A stretch of 14,839 nucleotides of DNA from CBDUQI01 sp965369325 (GTDB lineage: Bacteria > Pseudomonadota > Gammaproteobacteria > Steroidobacterales > JBCBZW01), in NCBI GenBank assembly GCA_965369325.1, contig CBDUQI010000148.1, positions 1-14,839 on the forward strand. Direction: 5' to 3'. Below the pieces are notes generated by a model that did not search any database, was not told the DNA's origin, and was given only the letters and a program-made list of their open reading frames with translations. Position numbers and translations under genes: made by a program. Below, in pieces: positions 7,429 through 14,675 of this stretch (within the stretch, counting starts at the first letter, position 1; each line of letters begins with the position of its first letter).

Positions 7429-8382
7429 CTAAAGCATACCCAGATCGCTTAACAGTGCGCTCATTTCCTGCTCCTGCTCCTGCAGAAACGTCTCGAACGC
7501 CTCGCCCGCGATGTACAGATTCGTCCAGCCTCTGGTGCGGCGGATCGCCTCCCACTGCGGCGTGTCGTAAAGCCCTTCCAGCAACTGCTCGAAGGCGATA
7601 CGCGCCTGCGCGGAGATTCCTGGCGCAGCGAAAAAACCACGCCAGTTAGCGAAGGTAGCCGGGATACCCTGTTCAACCAGCGTCGGCACGTCGGGCAAAC
7701 CGTCGACACGCGCCGGTGCCGTCATTGCCAAGATGCGCACTTCACCCTGCTCGGCCAGTGCGACCGCCTCAGAAAGCCCGGTGGACAATAGCTGGCATTC
7801 GCCGGACAGCAGGCCGACCATCGCATGCCCGCCTGCGTTGTACGGAATGTACTTCACCTGTCGTGCTTCCGCGCCCGACTTCTTGAATGCCAATGCGGCC
7901 ACAATATGATCCATGCTGCCCCGAGATGAGCCGCCAGCGATATTGATGCCGCGTGGGTTACGCCTGAAATCCTCCACCACATCCTGCCAGTTCAGATACG
8001 GGGAATCTGTTCGTACGACGAACGCACCGTAGTCAACGATGACACTCGCGATTGGGGTGAGGTCCCGATAAGACTGCGGAAACACCTTGCGCAACGAGCG
8101 CAGGATAATCGGCGACGAACTGATCATCAGCGTGCGGGTCTGACGTGAGGCGGTTTCGATCAAATGGGCCATTGCGCGACTGCCGCCGCCACCCGACAGG
8201 TTCTCGTAGGAAGCCACCTCAATCAAACCCGAGCGGGACAAGGCTTCGCCTACGCCGCGCGCTGTCGTATCCCAACCGCCGCCAGCTCCGCCGGGCACCA
8301 GAAAGTGGACGCGCTCTGCAGCCGAGGCCATTGCGCCACTCAACAGCAAACCCAAAACCGCAAGCGTTGGCCAACTCTTCAT
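7429..8382 (-). CDS. tctC: TTT system 2 periplasmic binding protein (TctC)
   Basis: A 317-residue Bug/TctC receptor. The signal peptide MKSWPTLAVLGLLLSGAMASA is probably cleaved after ASA, before AERVHFLVP. GGAGGGWDTTAR (residues 31-42) is the GGGWDxTAR ligand-loop type usual in TctC proteins that accompany tricarboxylate TctBA permeases. KYIPYNAGGHAMVGLLSGE in the middle is the second conserved ligand region. The ATG at 8382 is chosen because GAGAGG lies 6 nt upstream and a signal peptide begins there; the open frame extends to 8481 but the added residues have no signal-peptide or domain character. It is the first gene of the long minus-strand operon, followed by a 116-bp gap before tctB-2. 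The ligand is probably a di- or tricarboxylate, by family. Confidence 0.93.
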   Translation of the reverse strand: MKSWPTLAVLGLLLSGAMASAAERVHFLVPGGAGGGWDTTARGVGEALSRSGLIEVASYENLSGGGGSRAMAHLIETASRQTRTLMISSSPIILRSLRKVFPQSYRDLTPIASVIVDYGAFVVRTDSPYLNWQDVVEDFRRNPRGINIAGGSSRGSMDHIVAALAFKKSGAEARQVKYIPYNAGGHAMVGLLSGECQLLSTGLSEAVALAEQGEVRILAMTAPARVDGLPDVPTLVEQGIPATFANWRGFFAAPGISAQARIAFEQLLEGLYDTPQWEAIRRTRGWTNLYIAGEAFETFLQEQEQEMSALLSDLGML

Positions 8383-8519
8383 GCTGAACCTCTCACCGTA
8401 TGCATCGGGCCCGCACATGACACCGGGAGACGGCGCGCCGGACAGGATACAACAGGCACTGATTCTACGCGATACCTGCATAAGCCATTGCGGCGTGGGT
8501 CGGAAACCAGGTTAAGAAC
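8383..8519 (-). promoter_or_regulatory. Leader and probable promoter region of tctC-2
   Basis: This gap between the receptor terminator and tctC-2 should hold the operon promoter. The best -10 candidate is TAGAAT on the minus strand (8467-8462), a 5/6 match, but no good -35 box lies 16-18 bp upstream. No TTGAAA tandem repeat is present, unlike the tctB-2 and receptor upstream regions. Two GC-only palindromes lie in the leader: CGGCGCGCCG (8431-8440) and CGGGCCCG (8406-8413). The GAGAGG ribosome site for tctC-2 is at 8389-8394. Confidence 0.3.
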
Positions 8520-8537
8520 GGGGCCTTGATGGGCCCC
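8520..8537 (-). terminator. Probable terminator of the TonB-dependent receptor gene
   Basis: GGGGCC (8520-8525) and GGCCCC (8532-8537) make a perfect 6-bp all-GC stem with a 6-nt loop, 22 bp after the receptor stop codon. On the minus strand it is followed by GTTCTTAA, a short and imperfect T-rich stretch. It probably reduces read-through from the receptor gene into the transporter operon, but the weak tail makes full termination uncertain. Confidence 0.45.
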
Positions 8538-8559
8538 ATTCCCAATTTCGTCGAAGGCG

Positions 8560-11277
8560 TTAGAAACCGGCTTTGAAGCCTGCGTAGACCTGTCGGCCGC
8601 GTGGATCATGCACTTCTGTATCGAACAGCGGCCGCGCGTCGATAAGTGGCGGATCTTCGTCGAACAGGTTGGTGACACCGATAGACAAGGTGACCAGATC
8701 GGCGCCGATACTGCTAATGCCATTGGCTAGCGTATAGCTGTAGCGCGCATCTACTGTGGTCTGGCTATCGATGTTCAGCTCGGCCTGATCGTCGAGATAC
8801 TCGGCAATATGGCGAATGCTCACGTTCGCCCCGTGATTGCCGTTGACCAATGTCGCGCCCAGGTTGATTTTGGTATCCGGGGTAGAGCCGAAACCGTTGC
8901 CATTATTGCGACTGCCTTTGATATCGCCAAATTCCGAGGAATCGTATTTGGTGATAATGGTAGCGGTCGCGTCGAATACGATGTCACCCCATGACCAGCC
9001 GTTGGGCGCAAAGCTTGCAGCCAAATCAAGCCCGGTAGCGTCGGCGGTACCGCGGTTCAAGAAGCCAGTGAACACGGCACTTAGCTGACCGAACTGGTCG
9101 CGCTGTACGCGATCGGCGGGCAGGCTTCCAGCCGCCACAGCATCGACAATCGACTGCGCGCTGCCACCCGGCAGGATCAAGTCTTCGTATTCATAGGTCC
9201 AGTAGTCAAGCGACAGGTCCAGACCAAGCTCGCTGCGCCAGATAACACCAAAGTTGAAGTTGGTGGCGGACTGGGAGATGAGATCAGTCGAGCCCTCGGT
9301 AAACACGGTGACGTTGAAGTTGCCGGCATCCGGGTTAAGTGGGTCGAGCACGCCCGCATTACCCACCGAACCGGCCACCTGGCGAATCGAGGGCGCCTGG
9401 AATGAGGTGCCCCAGGAGCCGCGGATCGCAAAGTCGTCTGTCACGTCGAACTTGGCGGAAATTTTCGGATCGGTAGTGTCGCCGCCCTGATCGCCGTAGT
9501 CCTCGTAACGCAGCGCAAACTGTGTCTCGAACCGATCGCTGAAGGGCACGATCGCTTCGGCGAAAATCGCAAACGCATCCTGCTCGCCTGCCACAATGCC
9601 TTCAGTCTCGGCCCGCGCGTTCGTGCCATTCTGGCGCCGGCTATCAGGCACGTTACTGTAGGTCATGTCGCGGTACTGGGCGCCAACCGCCATCATCACA
9701 CTGCCGCCGCTCAGCTGAAGCCCGGTGTCGCCGCTCAGAACCACCTCGGCCACATCCTGGGTGACTTCTCCACGGTCGTTGATGATGAGTGCGAACAGCC
9801 CCAGATCTGCTTCTGAGTTACCAAAGTCCGAGACACCATCTTTGGGCGAAATGCCGGTGGGGTTGGCGATCGCAGTGCCGAACGGATTCCACGCGCCACT
9901 GTCTATGGCTGCTTGGTAAAGATTCACATCGTAATCCCGCGGCTGGCTGCGGGTGTACTCGTTAGTGGAGGTGGTATAGGTGGCGTTCAAACCCCAGCTA
10001 TCCGTCAGATCAAGATCGAATCCGCCCACGAAGCGGAAATTGGTAAAGATGGTAGAGATATCCGCCGCGTTGTCGCCATCGAACGCGGCGCCCAACGGAC
10101 GACCACGAACGACCACGGGTGCCGCCACGTTTACCGCTGGATCCCAGGCCGCCGGACCAACATAGGTAAGTACCCCGCCAACATTCTCAAAAAAATTGTA
10201 AGGATTGTCCGCACCTACCAGGAAGCCGCCGTCAGTAGTGGTCTGGCGCAACACGCCGCCGCCCAGCACATCAGTGATTTCGTTGCGCGAGTACCCGACC
10301 TCAGCGAATGCGTTGATCCGGTCGGACAGGTTGTAGTTGAATTGTGAGAACACTTGAACGCGCTGTTCTTCGGCGATAAGTCGACGCTGATCGATGAATG
10401 GGTAGCGGCAGTTCGAAGTGCCACCATTCAAATGACCGCCCGAGGCTTCGCAGTCCGGGTCGGCCAGCGTCACGCTCACATCGGTGTCTGCACGCGCAAA
10501 GCCGCCCGCGCCATCATCCACGGCCAGATCAATGCGACCCGGGGAACCCGTGCCCGAGCTGAACACCGCGCCAATACCGTCGTCGTTAGCCGAATCCAGA
10601 TCGCTGATAAACCCGAAGTCACCACGATAATTTCCACCCTGATCGTAATAGTTGACGAAGGTAGAGAAGTGGCCGCGGTCGAACGCCGTACCGAAGGCCG
10701 CGCCCAATTGCGTCGAATCGTGGGTGGAGTCGCGATATTCGCTGGTGAGCTCGAAGCCCTCGAAATCGTTGCGTGTGATGATATTGACTACGCCTGCGAC
10801 CGCTTCGGAGCCGTAGGTGGCCGATGCCCCATCGGTAAGCACTTCGATGCGCTCAATCATATTCACTGGAAACTGATTCGAATCAGTGAACAACTGCCCA
10901 GTGTCGTCGGTAATGGGCGATAGACCGCCGCGACGCCCATTCACCAGGGTCAAGGTTGAACCAATGCCCAGTCCACGCAGGGAGAACTGCGAAACCCCCT
11001 GGAGCGCATTCTGGCGATTGGAGGTCTGTGAACCTGAGTTCACTGTCAGGCCCTTGAACAGATCCTGCAGCTTGACCGCGCCGGTATTCTCCAGTTCGAC
11101 TTCGCCGACAGTCTGCACCGGCGAGGGGGTCTCAAAATCCTGTCGCCCGCGGATGTTGGAGCCGGTGACGACCACTTCCTCGATAGCTTGAGCATGAGAG
11201 ATGGCCGGCAATGCAATACCAACGGTCAACGTAGCGGCACAAGCGATGCTGGACGCACCAAAGAATAACCTGCGCAT
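8560..11277 (-). CDS. TonB-dependent outer-membrane receptor
   Basis: A 905-residue outer-membrane receptor that takes up a ligand with TonB-ExbBD energy. The signal peptide covers about residues 1-28 (MRRLFFGAS to ISHA). A TonB-box-like IEEVVVTG lies at 32-39. The plug domain (about 50-172) has SRG-type landmarks FSLRGLGIGSTLTLVNGRR, VNMIERIEVLTDGASATYGSEAVAGVVNIITR. The remainder is a 22-strand-type beta barrel with alternating aromatic strands, ending in GRQVYAGFKAGF with the C-terminal Phe needed for barrel assembly. There is no N-terminal STN signalling domain, so it is not a transducer for an anti-sigma factor. The ATG at 11277 has GGGGGGA 6 nt upstream; an in-frame ATG at 11370 would add 31 residues that hide the signal peptide and contain the promoter. 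Its position beside TTT genes and a two-component system suggests an organic-acid-related ligand rather than iron, by inference. Confidence 0.95.
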   Translation of the reverse strand: MRRLFFGASSIACAATLTVGIALPAISHAQAIEEVVVTGSNIRGRQDFETPSPVQTVGEVELENTGAVKLQDLFKGLTVNSGSQTSNRQNALQGVSQFSLRGLGIGSTLTLVNGRRGGLSPITDDTGQLFTDSNQFPVNMIERIEVLTDGASATYGSEAVAGVVNIITRNDFEGFELTSEYRDSTHDSTQLGAAFGTAFDRGHFSTFVNYYDQGGNYRGDFGFISDLDSANDDGIGAVFSSGTGSPGRIDLAVDDGAGGFARADTDVSVTLADPDCEASGGHLNGGTSNCRYPFIDQRRLIAEEQRVQVFSQFNYNLSDRINAFAEVGYSRNEITDVLGGGVLRQTTTDGGFLVGADNPYNFFENVGGVLTYVGPAAWDPAVNVAAPVVVRGRPLGAAFDGDNAADISTIFTNFRFVGGFDLDLTDSWGLNATYTTSTNEYTRSQPRDYDVNLYQAAIDSGAWNPFGTAIANPTGISPKDGVSDFGNSEADLGLFALIINDRGEVTQDVAEVVLSGDTGLQLSGGSVMMAVGAQYRDMTYSNVPDSRRQNGTNARAETEGIVAGEQDAFAIFAEAIVPFSDRFETQFALRYEDYGDQGGDTTDPKISAKFDVTDDFAIRGSWGTSFQAPSIRQVAGSVGNAGVLDPLNPDAGNFNVTVFTEGSTDLISQSATNFNFGVIWRSELGLDLSLDYWTYEYEDLILPGGSAQSIVDAVAAGSLPADRVQRDQFGQLSAVFTGFLNRGTADATGLDLAASFAPNGWSWGDIVFDATATIITKYDSSEFGDIKGSRNNGNGFGSTPDTKINLGATLVNGNHGANVSIRHIAEYLDDQAELNIDSQTTVDARYSYTLANGISSIGADLVTLSIGVTNLFDEDPPLIDARPLFDTEVHDPRGRQVYAGFKAGF

Positions 11278-11317
11278 AGTAAATCCCCCCGGATTAGGTC
11301 GATGCGATATCGGTTTG

Positions 11318-11336
11318 GGCTGCGCACTGCGCAGCC
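11318..11336 (-). repeat. 9-bp inverted repeat in the receptor 5' leader
   Basis: GGCTGCGCA (11318-11326) and TGCGCAGCC (11328-11336) are perfect inverted repeats around a single central C. It begins about 11 bp downstream of the predicted -10 box of the receptor promoter, so it would sit near the 5' end of the transcript. With a 1-nt centre it is more likely a dimeric repressor operator on DNA; as RNA it would need to open a few central pairs to form a hairpin. No T-run follows, so it is not a terminator. Confidence 0.5.
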
Positions 11337-11346
11337 GATTGGCGAA

Positions 11347-11382
11347 AGTATAGGGCCGACAAACTTTCAATCCCCTTTCAAT
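11347..11382 (-). promoter_or_regulatory. Tandem TTGAAAG repeat and -10 box of the receptor gene
   Basis: On the minus strand ATTGAAAG occurs twice (11382-11375 and 11371-11364), an exact 8-bp direct repeat with an 11-bp period. Eleven bases after the second copy comes TATACT (11352-11347), a 5/6 match to the -10 box. No TTGACA-like -35 box is at 17 bp, which fits an activator-dependent promoter. The receptor ATG is 69 bp further. The element lies in the divergent gap beside the response regulator gene, its likely binder. On the plus strand TATTAA (11392-11397) lies 10 bp after the repeat, so an effect on the regulator's own promoter is possible. Confidence 0.55.
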
Positions 11383-11449
11383 AGCAGGATGTATTAACTA
11401 AAGTGGGTGGCCCGGAAGTACCTGTTTCTGACACCGAAGAGGTGTGGCC

Positions 11450-12112
11450 GTGCGTGGCCTGATCATCGAGGATAACAACGAGATTGCCGAGGTCATGCAG
11501 CTGTCGCTGCAGGATATGGGCATCGGCTGCGACAGATTCGCTCAAGGCCGTCGGGTGCAGGAGGCCATGCAATGTGCCGACTACGACATTGTTGTGCTGG
11601 ATCTGAATCTGCCAGACAGCGATGGCCTAGTGGTATTGCGTAACCTGCGTGGCAAGGGTTGCACCACACCGGTGCTCATCGTCTCGGCCCGAATCGGCAT
11701 CGAGGACCGCGTCAGCGGACTGGACCTGGGTGCCGATGACTATCTGGTCAAACCGTTTGATCTGCAAGAATTCGAAGCTCGCGTCCGGGCGCTACTGCGA
11801 CGTAACCGGGAGAACCGTACCCCTCAGCTTCAGTTCGGTTCGTTGGTGTTCGACCAATCCACCCGCGAATTTTCCCTTGCCGGTACCACGATGGACTTCT
11901 CACCGCGCGAGCGCGCGGTACTGGAAATTCTTATCCGCCAGAACGGTGCCGTCATCAGCAAGGAGCGCATCGCTCAGCATGTATTTACTTTCGACGACCA
12001 TGCCGGAACCTCCTCAATTGAACTCTACGTGCACCGGCTGCGGCGCAAGCTTGCCGACAGCGATGTGGGGATCGTGACCAAACGCGGTTTGGGTTACGCG
12101 TTGCAGAGCTAG
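11450..12112 (+). CDS. OmpR-family response regulator (TctD-like)
   Basis: A 220-residue two-domain DNA-binding regulator. The receiver domain (1 to about 115) has the acidic pair Glu7-Asp8, phospho-acceptor Asp51 in VVLDLNLPD, Ser79 and Lys101 in YLVKPF, all the residues needed for phosphorylation. The C-terminal winged helix (about 123-220) has FSPRERAVLEILIRQNGAVISKERI and the recognition-helix region SSIELYVHRLRRKL, ending in the wing TKRGLGYAL. This is the QseB/TctD/PmrA branch. GTG at 11450 is preferred over GTG at 11444 because GAAGAGG (11436-11442) is 7 nt upstream of the former and only 1 nt from the latter, and it gives the usual MRxLIIED start. It forms an operon with the kinase 11 bp downstream and is divergent from the receptor gene. 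It probably binds the TTGAAA tandem repeats; TctD of Salmonella regulates tctCBA. Confidence 0.95.
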   Translation: MRGLIIEDNNEIAEVMQLSLQDMGIGCDRFAQGRRVQEAMQCADYDIVVLDLNLPDSDGLVVLRNLRGKGCTTPVLIVSARIGIEDRVSGLDLGADDYLVKPFDLQEFEARVRALLRRNRENRTPQLQFGSLVFDQSTREFSLAGTTMDFSPRERAVLEILIRQNGAVISKERIAQHVFTFDDHAGTSSIELYVHRLRRKLADSDVGIVTKRGLGYALQS

Positions 12113-12123
12113 GTCGCCAGATC

Positions 12124-13488
12124 GTGTTGAAATCTCTGCATGCCCGACTGCTGGCATGGCTAATCGTGCCGTTGCTTTTCATGTCCCTCGCGCACCTTGT
12201 CAGCGTGTATGTGGACACCAGGGAAACCTCCGAGAGCATTTTCGACAAGTTGCTGGTGACGCTCGCACTTACCATCTCCGAGCACGCGTTATCCTCCGGC
12301 GGCGACGTGCTCACTGACGATTTGCTGGAACTCATCCGCACCACTACCAATGACAACCTTTACTACAAAGTCATCGGGCCGGATCATGCGTTCATCACCG
12401 GGTATGAGGATATCCCGGAACCGCCCGAGGGCATTCAGGTGCTTGAACGACACCTGCAGTTTTACGACTCCGTCTACCTCGATCAGGCGGTGCGCGTAAT
12501 CGCTATCTCCAGCCTAGTCGATAGACCCGAGTTCAACGGCTGGATGACCACGTTTGTCGCACAAACACTGCACGAGCGTGAGCAGTACCTGCGTGCCGCC
12601 TTGCTCGACGACAGTCTGCGGGTGCTCGGGATGATCCTTATCGCCTCCCTGCTGTTGTCCGTTGGCGTTGCGCTTGGCCTGCGCCCGCTCAAGCGCCTGC
12701 AGTCGGCGGTGCAACAGCGCAGCACGCAGGATCTGACCGAAATAAGCTCAGATCATTTGCCCCACGAGATTAACGGCGTGGTGGGCGCATTGAATGATCT
12801 GTTGAGCCGTCTGCGCGCATCGATGTCGCTTAACCAGCGCTTCGTAGAGAACGCGGCGCATCAACTTCGCACTCCGGTCACCGCGCTGCTACCGCAAACC
12901 GAGCTCGCATTGCGGCGGGCGGAGAGTGAGCGCGAAAGGGTAGCGGTGGGCAAAATTAAAACCAGCGCCGAGCGCATCGCCCGCCTCACCAATCAGCTGC
13001 TAAACCTCACTTATGCGGAGTCCATCGCGCTGGCCGGGCAGGACTTTCCGTTGATCGATATCGCCGATGTAGCGCGGCAACGCACGAGCAACTTCGCCGA
13101 GCAGTACTCGGCGACGCCGATGGTGGTGTCCCTGGAAGCGGCGCCCGTGCATGGGTTGGAGGTGTTGCTGGGTGAGATACTGGATAACCTTTTAGACAAT
13201 GCCCTGAAGTACGGCGGCGGCCAAAATCAAATTACCGTGCGTACCAAGGTGGAGGCCAACATGTCGATCCTTGAAATCACCGATCGCGGGCCAGGTATTC
13301 CGGTGGCCGAGCGCTCACATGTAACCGAGCGTTTTTTCCGGCTCGACAATCAGCCCAGCGGTTCTGGGCTGGGGCTGGCGGTGGTCAAAGAGATTGTGCA
13401 GGCACACCGGGGCATGCTGGATATCAAGGCGGGCGAGGCAGGCATCGGCACACGCATCCGATGCCGTTTCCCGTACGCGGAGCAGTAG
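12124..13488 (+). CDS. TctE-like sensor histidine kinase
   Basis: A 454-residue membrane kinase, the partner of the preceding regulator. It has TM1 at about 9-30, a periplasmic sensor region at 31-163, TM2 at about 164-186, and a HAMP-like linker (GLRPLKRLQSAVQQRS). The sensor part contains NLYYKVIGPDHAFITGYEDIPEP, matching the TctE-type N-terminal domain (2CSK_N). The dimerisation domain carries the H-box FVENAAHQLRTPVTAL with His246. The ATPase has the N-box EILDNLLDNALKYG (Asn355/Asn359), G1 DRGPGIP (387-393), the F-box ERFFRLD and G2 GSGLGLAVV (413-421). All catalytic parts are intact. Start GTG at 12124, 11 bp after the regulator, with an AGG about 10 nt upstream; the following codon is TTG. 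TctE senses tricarboxylates in Salmonella; the ligand here may be presented by the Bug protein encoded next. Confidence 0.94.
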   Translation: MLKSLHARLLAWLIVPLLFMSLAHLVSVYVDTRETSESIFDKLLVTLALTISEHALSSGGDVLTDDLLELIRTTTNDNLYYKVIGPDHAFITGYEDIPEPPEGIQVLERHLQFYDSVYLDQAVRVIAISSLVDRPEFNGWMTTFVAQTLHEREQYLRAALLDDSLRVLGMILIASLLLSVGVALGLRPLKRLQSAVQQRSTQDLTEISSDHLPHEINGVVGALNDLLSRLRASMSLNQRFVENAAHQLRTPVTALLPQTELALRRAESERERVAVGKIKTSAERIARLTNQLLNLTYAESIALAGQDFPLIDIADVARQRTSNFAEQYSATPMVVSLEAAPVHGLEVLLGEILDNLLDNALKYGGGQNQITVRTKVEANMSILEITDRGPGIPVAERSHVTERFFRLDNQPSGSGLGLAVVKEIVQAHRGMLDIKAGEAGIGTRIRCRFPYAEQ

Positions 13489-13489
13489 C

Positions 13490-14629
13490 GTGAGCGCAAA
13501 CACAACGGTATTGGTGGTATGCGCATTCGCGATGATGCTCGCAAGCACCACGGGACGGAGCAACGAGGTGAGCATCACCACTACGCCAGGCACGGAGGTT
13601 AACCCTCGGGCGCACGACGATATCGACTTCTCAGGTAAAGCAATCGAATGGATTATCCCGTTTAAGGAAGGCGGTGGCTCGGATGCGTGGGCCCGCTTTA
13701 ACGCCCCGTTTCTGTCTCGGCATTTGCCCGGCGCCCCGGCCGTAATTGTCAAAAATATGCCCGGCGGCGGCTCAACCAAAGCCGCTAACCGGTATGCCGC
13801 GAATGCACCACCGAACGGCTTGTCGCTCCTGGGTACATCGGCCTCCACCCAGTTCCCGTACTTGCTGGGCGACTCGCGCGTTCGCTACGACTTTAAGAAG
13901 TGGACCGTGCTGATGGTGTACCCAACGGGCGGTGTCATCTACATCTCCCCAGACCTCGGAATTGGGCAAGCGAGCGAGCTCGCCCGACTTAAGGGACGAC
14001 GGCTTACGTATGGCAGCCAGGGCGCCACGTCCGGCGATTTGGTGCCATTGCTGGGGTTCGAGCTGCTAGGGCTGAACGTGCGACCAATTTTTGGCATCCG
14101 CGGCGGCGGCGCCAAGCGATTGGCGTTCGAGCGCGGGGATGCGAACATCGACTTTCAAACATCAGCGGCGTATATCAACGATGTCGCCCCGCTGGTGCGG
14201 GCCGGCAAAGCAATCCCGCTGTTTACACTTGGTGTTCTGAACGAAGGTGGCAAGTTGACGCGTGATCCCACCTTTCCGGATCTACCTCACTTTGCGGAAG
14301 TATTCGAAATGCTGCACGGAAAGCCGCCGGGCGGTCCTGAATGGGAAAGCTGGTTCGCGTTCTTCTCGGCCGGATTCGGCGCGCAGAAATTGCTGGTCGT
14401 GCCGAAGGCAACGCCGGCGGCCGTGGTCACTGCATATCGTGCCGCCATCACGCAAATGCTGGCCGCCCCGGACTACCAGCGCGCGCGCAACGACGCGCTG
14501 GGTGCCTACGAACAAGTTACCGGTGACACCGCTGTGCGACTTTACCGTCTGGCCACGAACATGCCAGAGGCGTCCAGAAAATGGATCCGCGACTGGTTGC
14601 GCGAAAAATACAATCTTAACCTCAGGTAA
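13490..14629 (+). CDS. Bug-family periplasmic binding protein without its own permease
   Basis: A 379-residue Bug/TctC-like protein, longer than usual (about 320). The signal peptide is roughly residues 1-23 (VVCAFAMMLAST core). A polar stretch of about 25 residues, SITTTPGTEVNPRAHDDIDF, precedes the first strand. The ligand loop WIIPFKEGGGSDAWAR ends at residue 69 and is followed by VIVKNMPGGGSTKAANRYAANAPPNG, a classic family block. The second ligand region differs from the usual Y-x-GG, reading FGIRGGGAKRLAFERGDANIDF. GTG at 13490 lies one base after the kinase stop and has GGAG (13479-13482) 7 nt upstream; the frame extends to 13394 inside the kinase gene, without a signal peptide. No tctA or tctB follows. 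In Bordetella, the Bug protein BctC signals citrate to the kinase BctE; a similar co-sensor role is plausible here by position. Confidence 0.9.
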   Translation: MSANTTVLVVCAFAMMLASTTGRSNEVSITTTPGTEVNPRAHDDIDFSGKAIEWIIPFKEGGGSDAWARFNAPFLSRHLPGAPAVIVKNMPGGGSTKAANRYAANAPPNGLSLLGTSASTQFPYLLGDSRVRYDFKKWTVLMVYPTGGVIYISPDLGIGQASELARLKGRRLTYGSQGATSGDLVPLLGFELLGLNVRPIFGIRGGGAKRLAFERGDANIDFQTSAAYINDVAPLVRAGKAIPLFTLGVLNEGGKLTRDPTFPDLPHFAEVFEMLHGKPPGGPEWESWFAFFSAGFGAQKLLVVPKATPAAVVTAYRAAITQMLAAPDYQRARNDALGAYEQVTGDTAVRLYRLATNMPEASRKWIRDWLREKYNLNLR

Positions 14630-14675
14630 GGGCAGTAGAAATCGCCGATAAGCCAACCAGACACGGGCGAGTCGC

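Noticed and set aside
8383..8481. Upstream extension of tctC-2 to 8481
   Set aside because: The extra 33 residues would bury the signal peptide; ATG at 8382 has GAGAGG 6 nt upstream.
10354..10923. Plus-strand open frame of 189 codons inside the receptor gene
   Set aside because: No domain or ribosome site, fully opposite a well-supported barrel protein; a shadow of the real frame.
11278..11370. Upstream extension of the TonB-dependent receptor to 11370
   Set aside because: The extra 31 residues mask the signal peptide and overlap the predicted promoter and palindrome; ATG at 11277 has GGGGGGA at good spacing.
13315..13848. Minus-strand open frame across the kinase/Bug junction
   Set aside because: It is antisense to two well-supported genes and has no recognisable features.
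14630..14675. Possible bidirectional terminator between the Bug gene and the right-hand gene
   Set aside because: Only a short GCGA-C-TCGC-like symmetry was seen, with no adequate stem or T-run.
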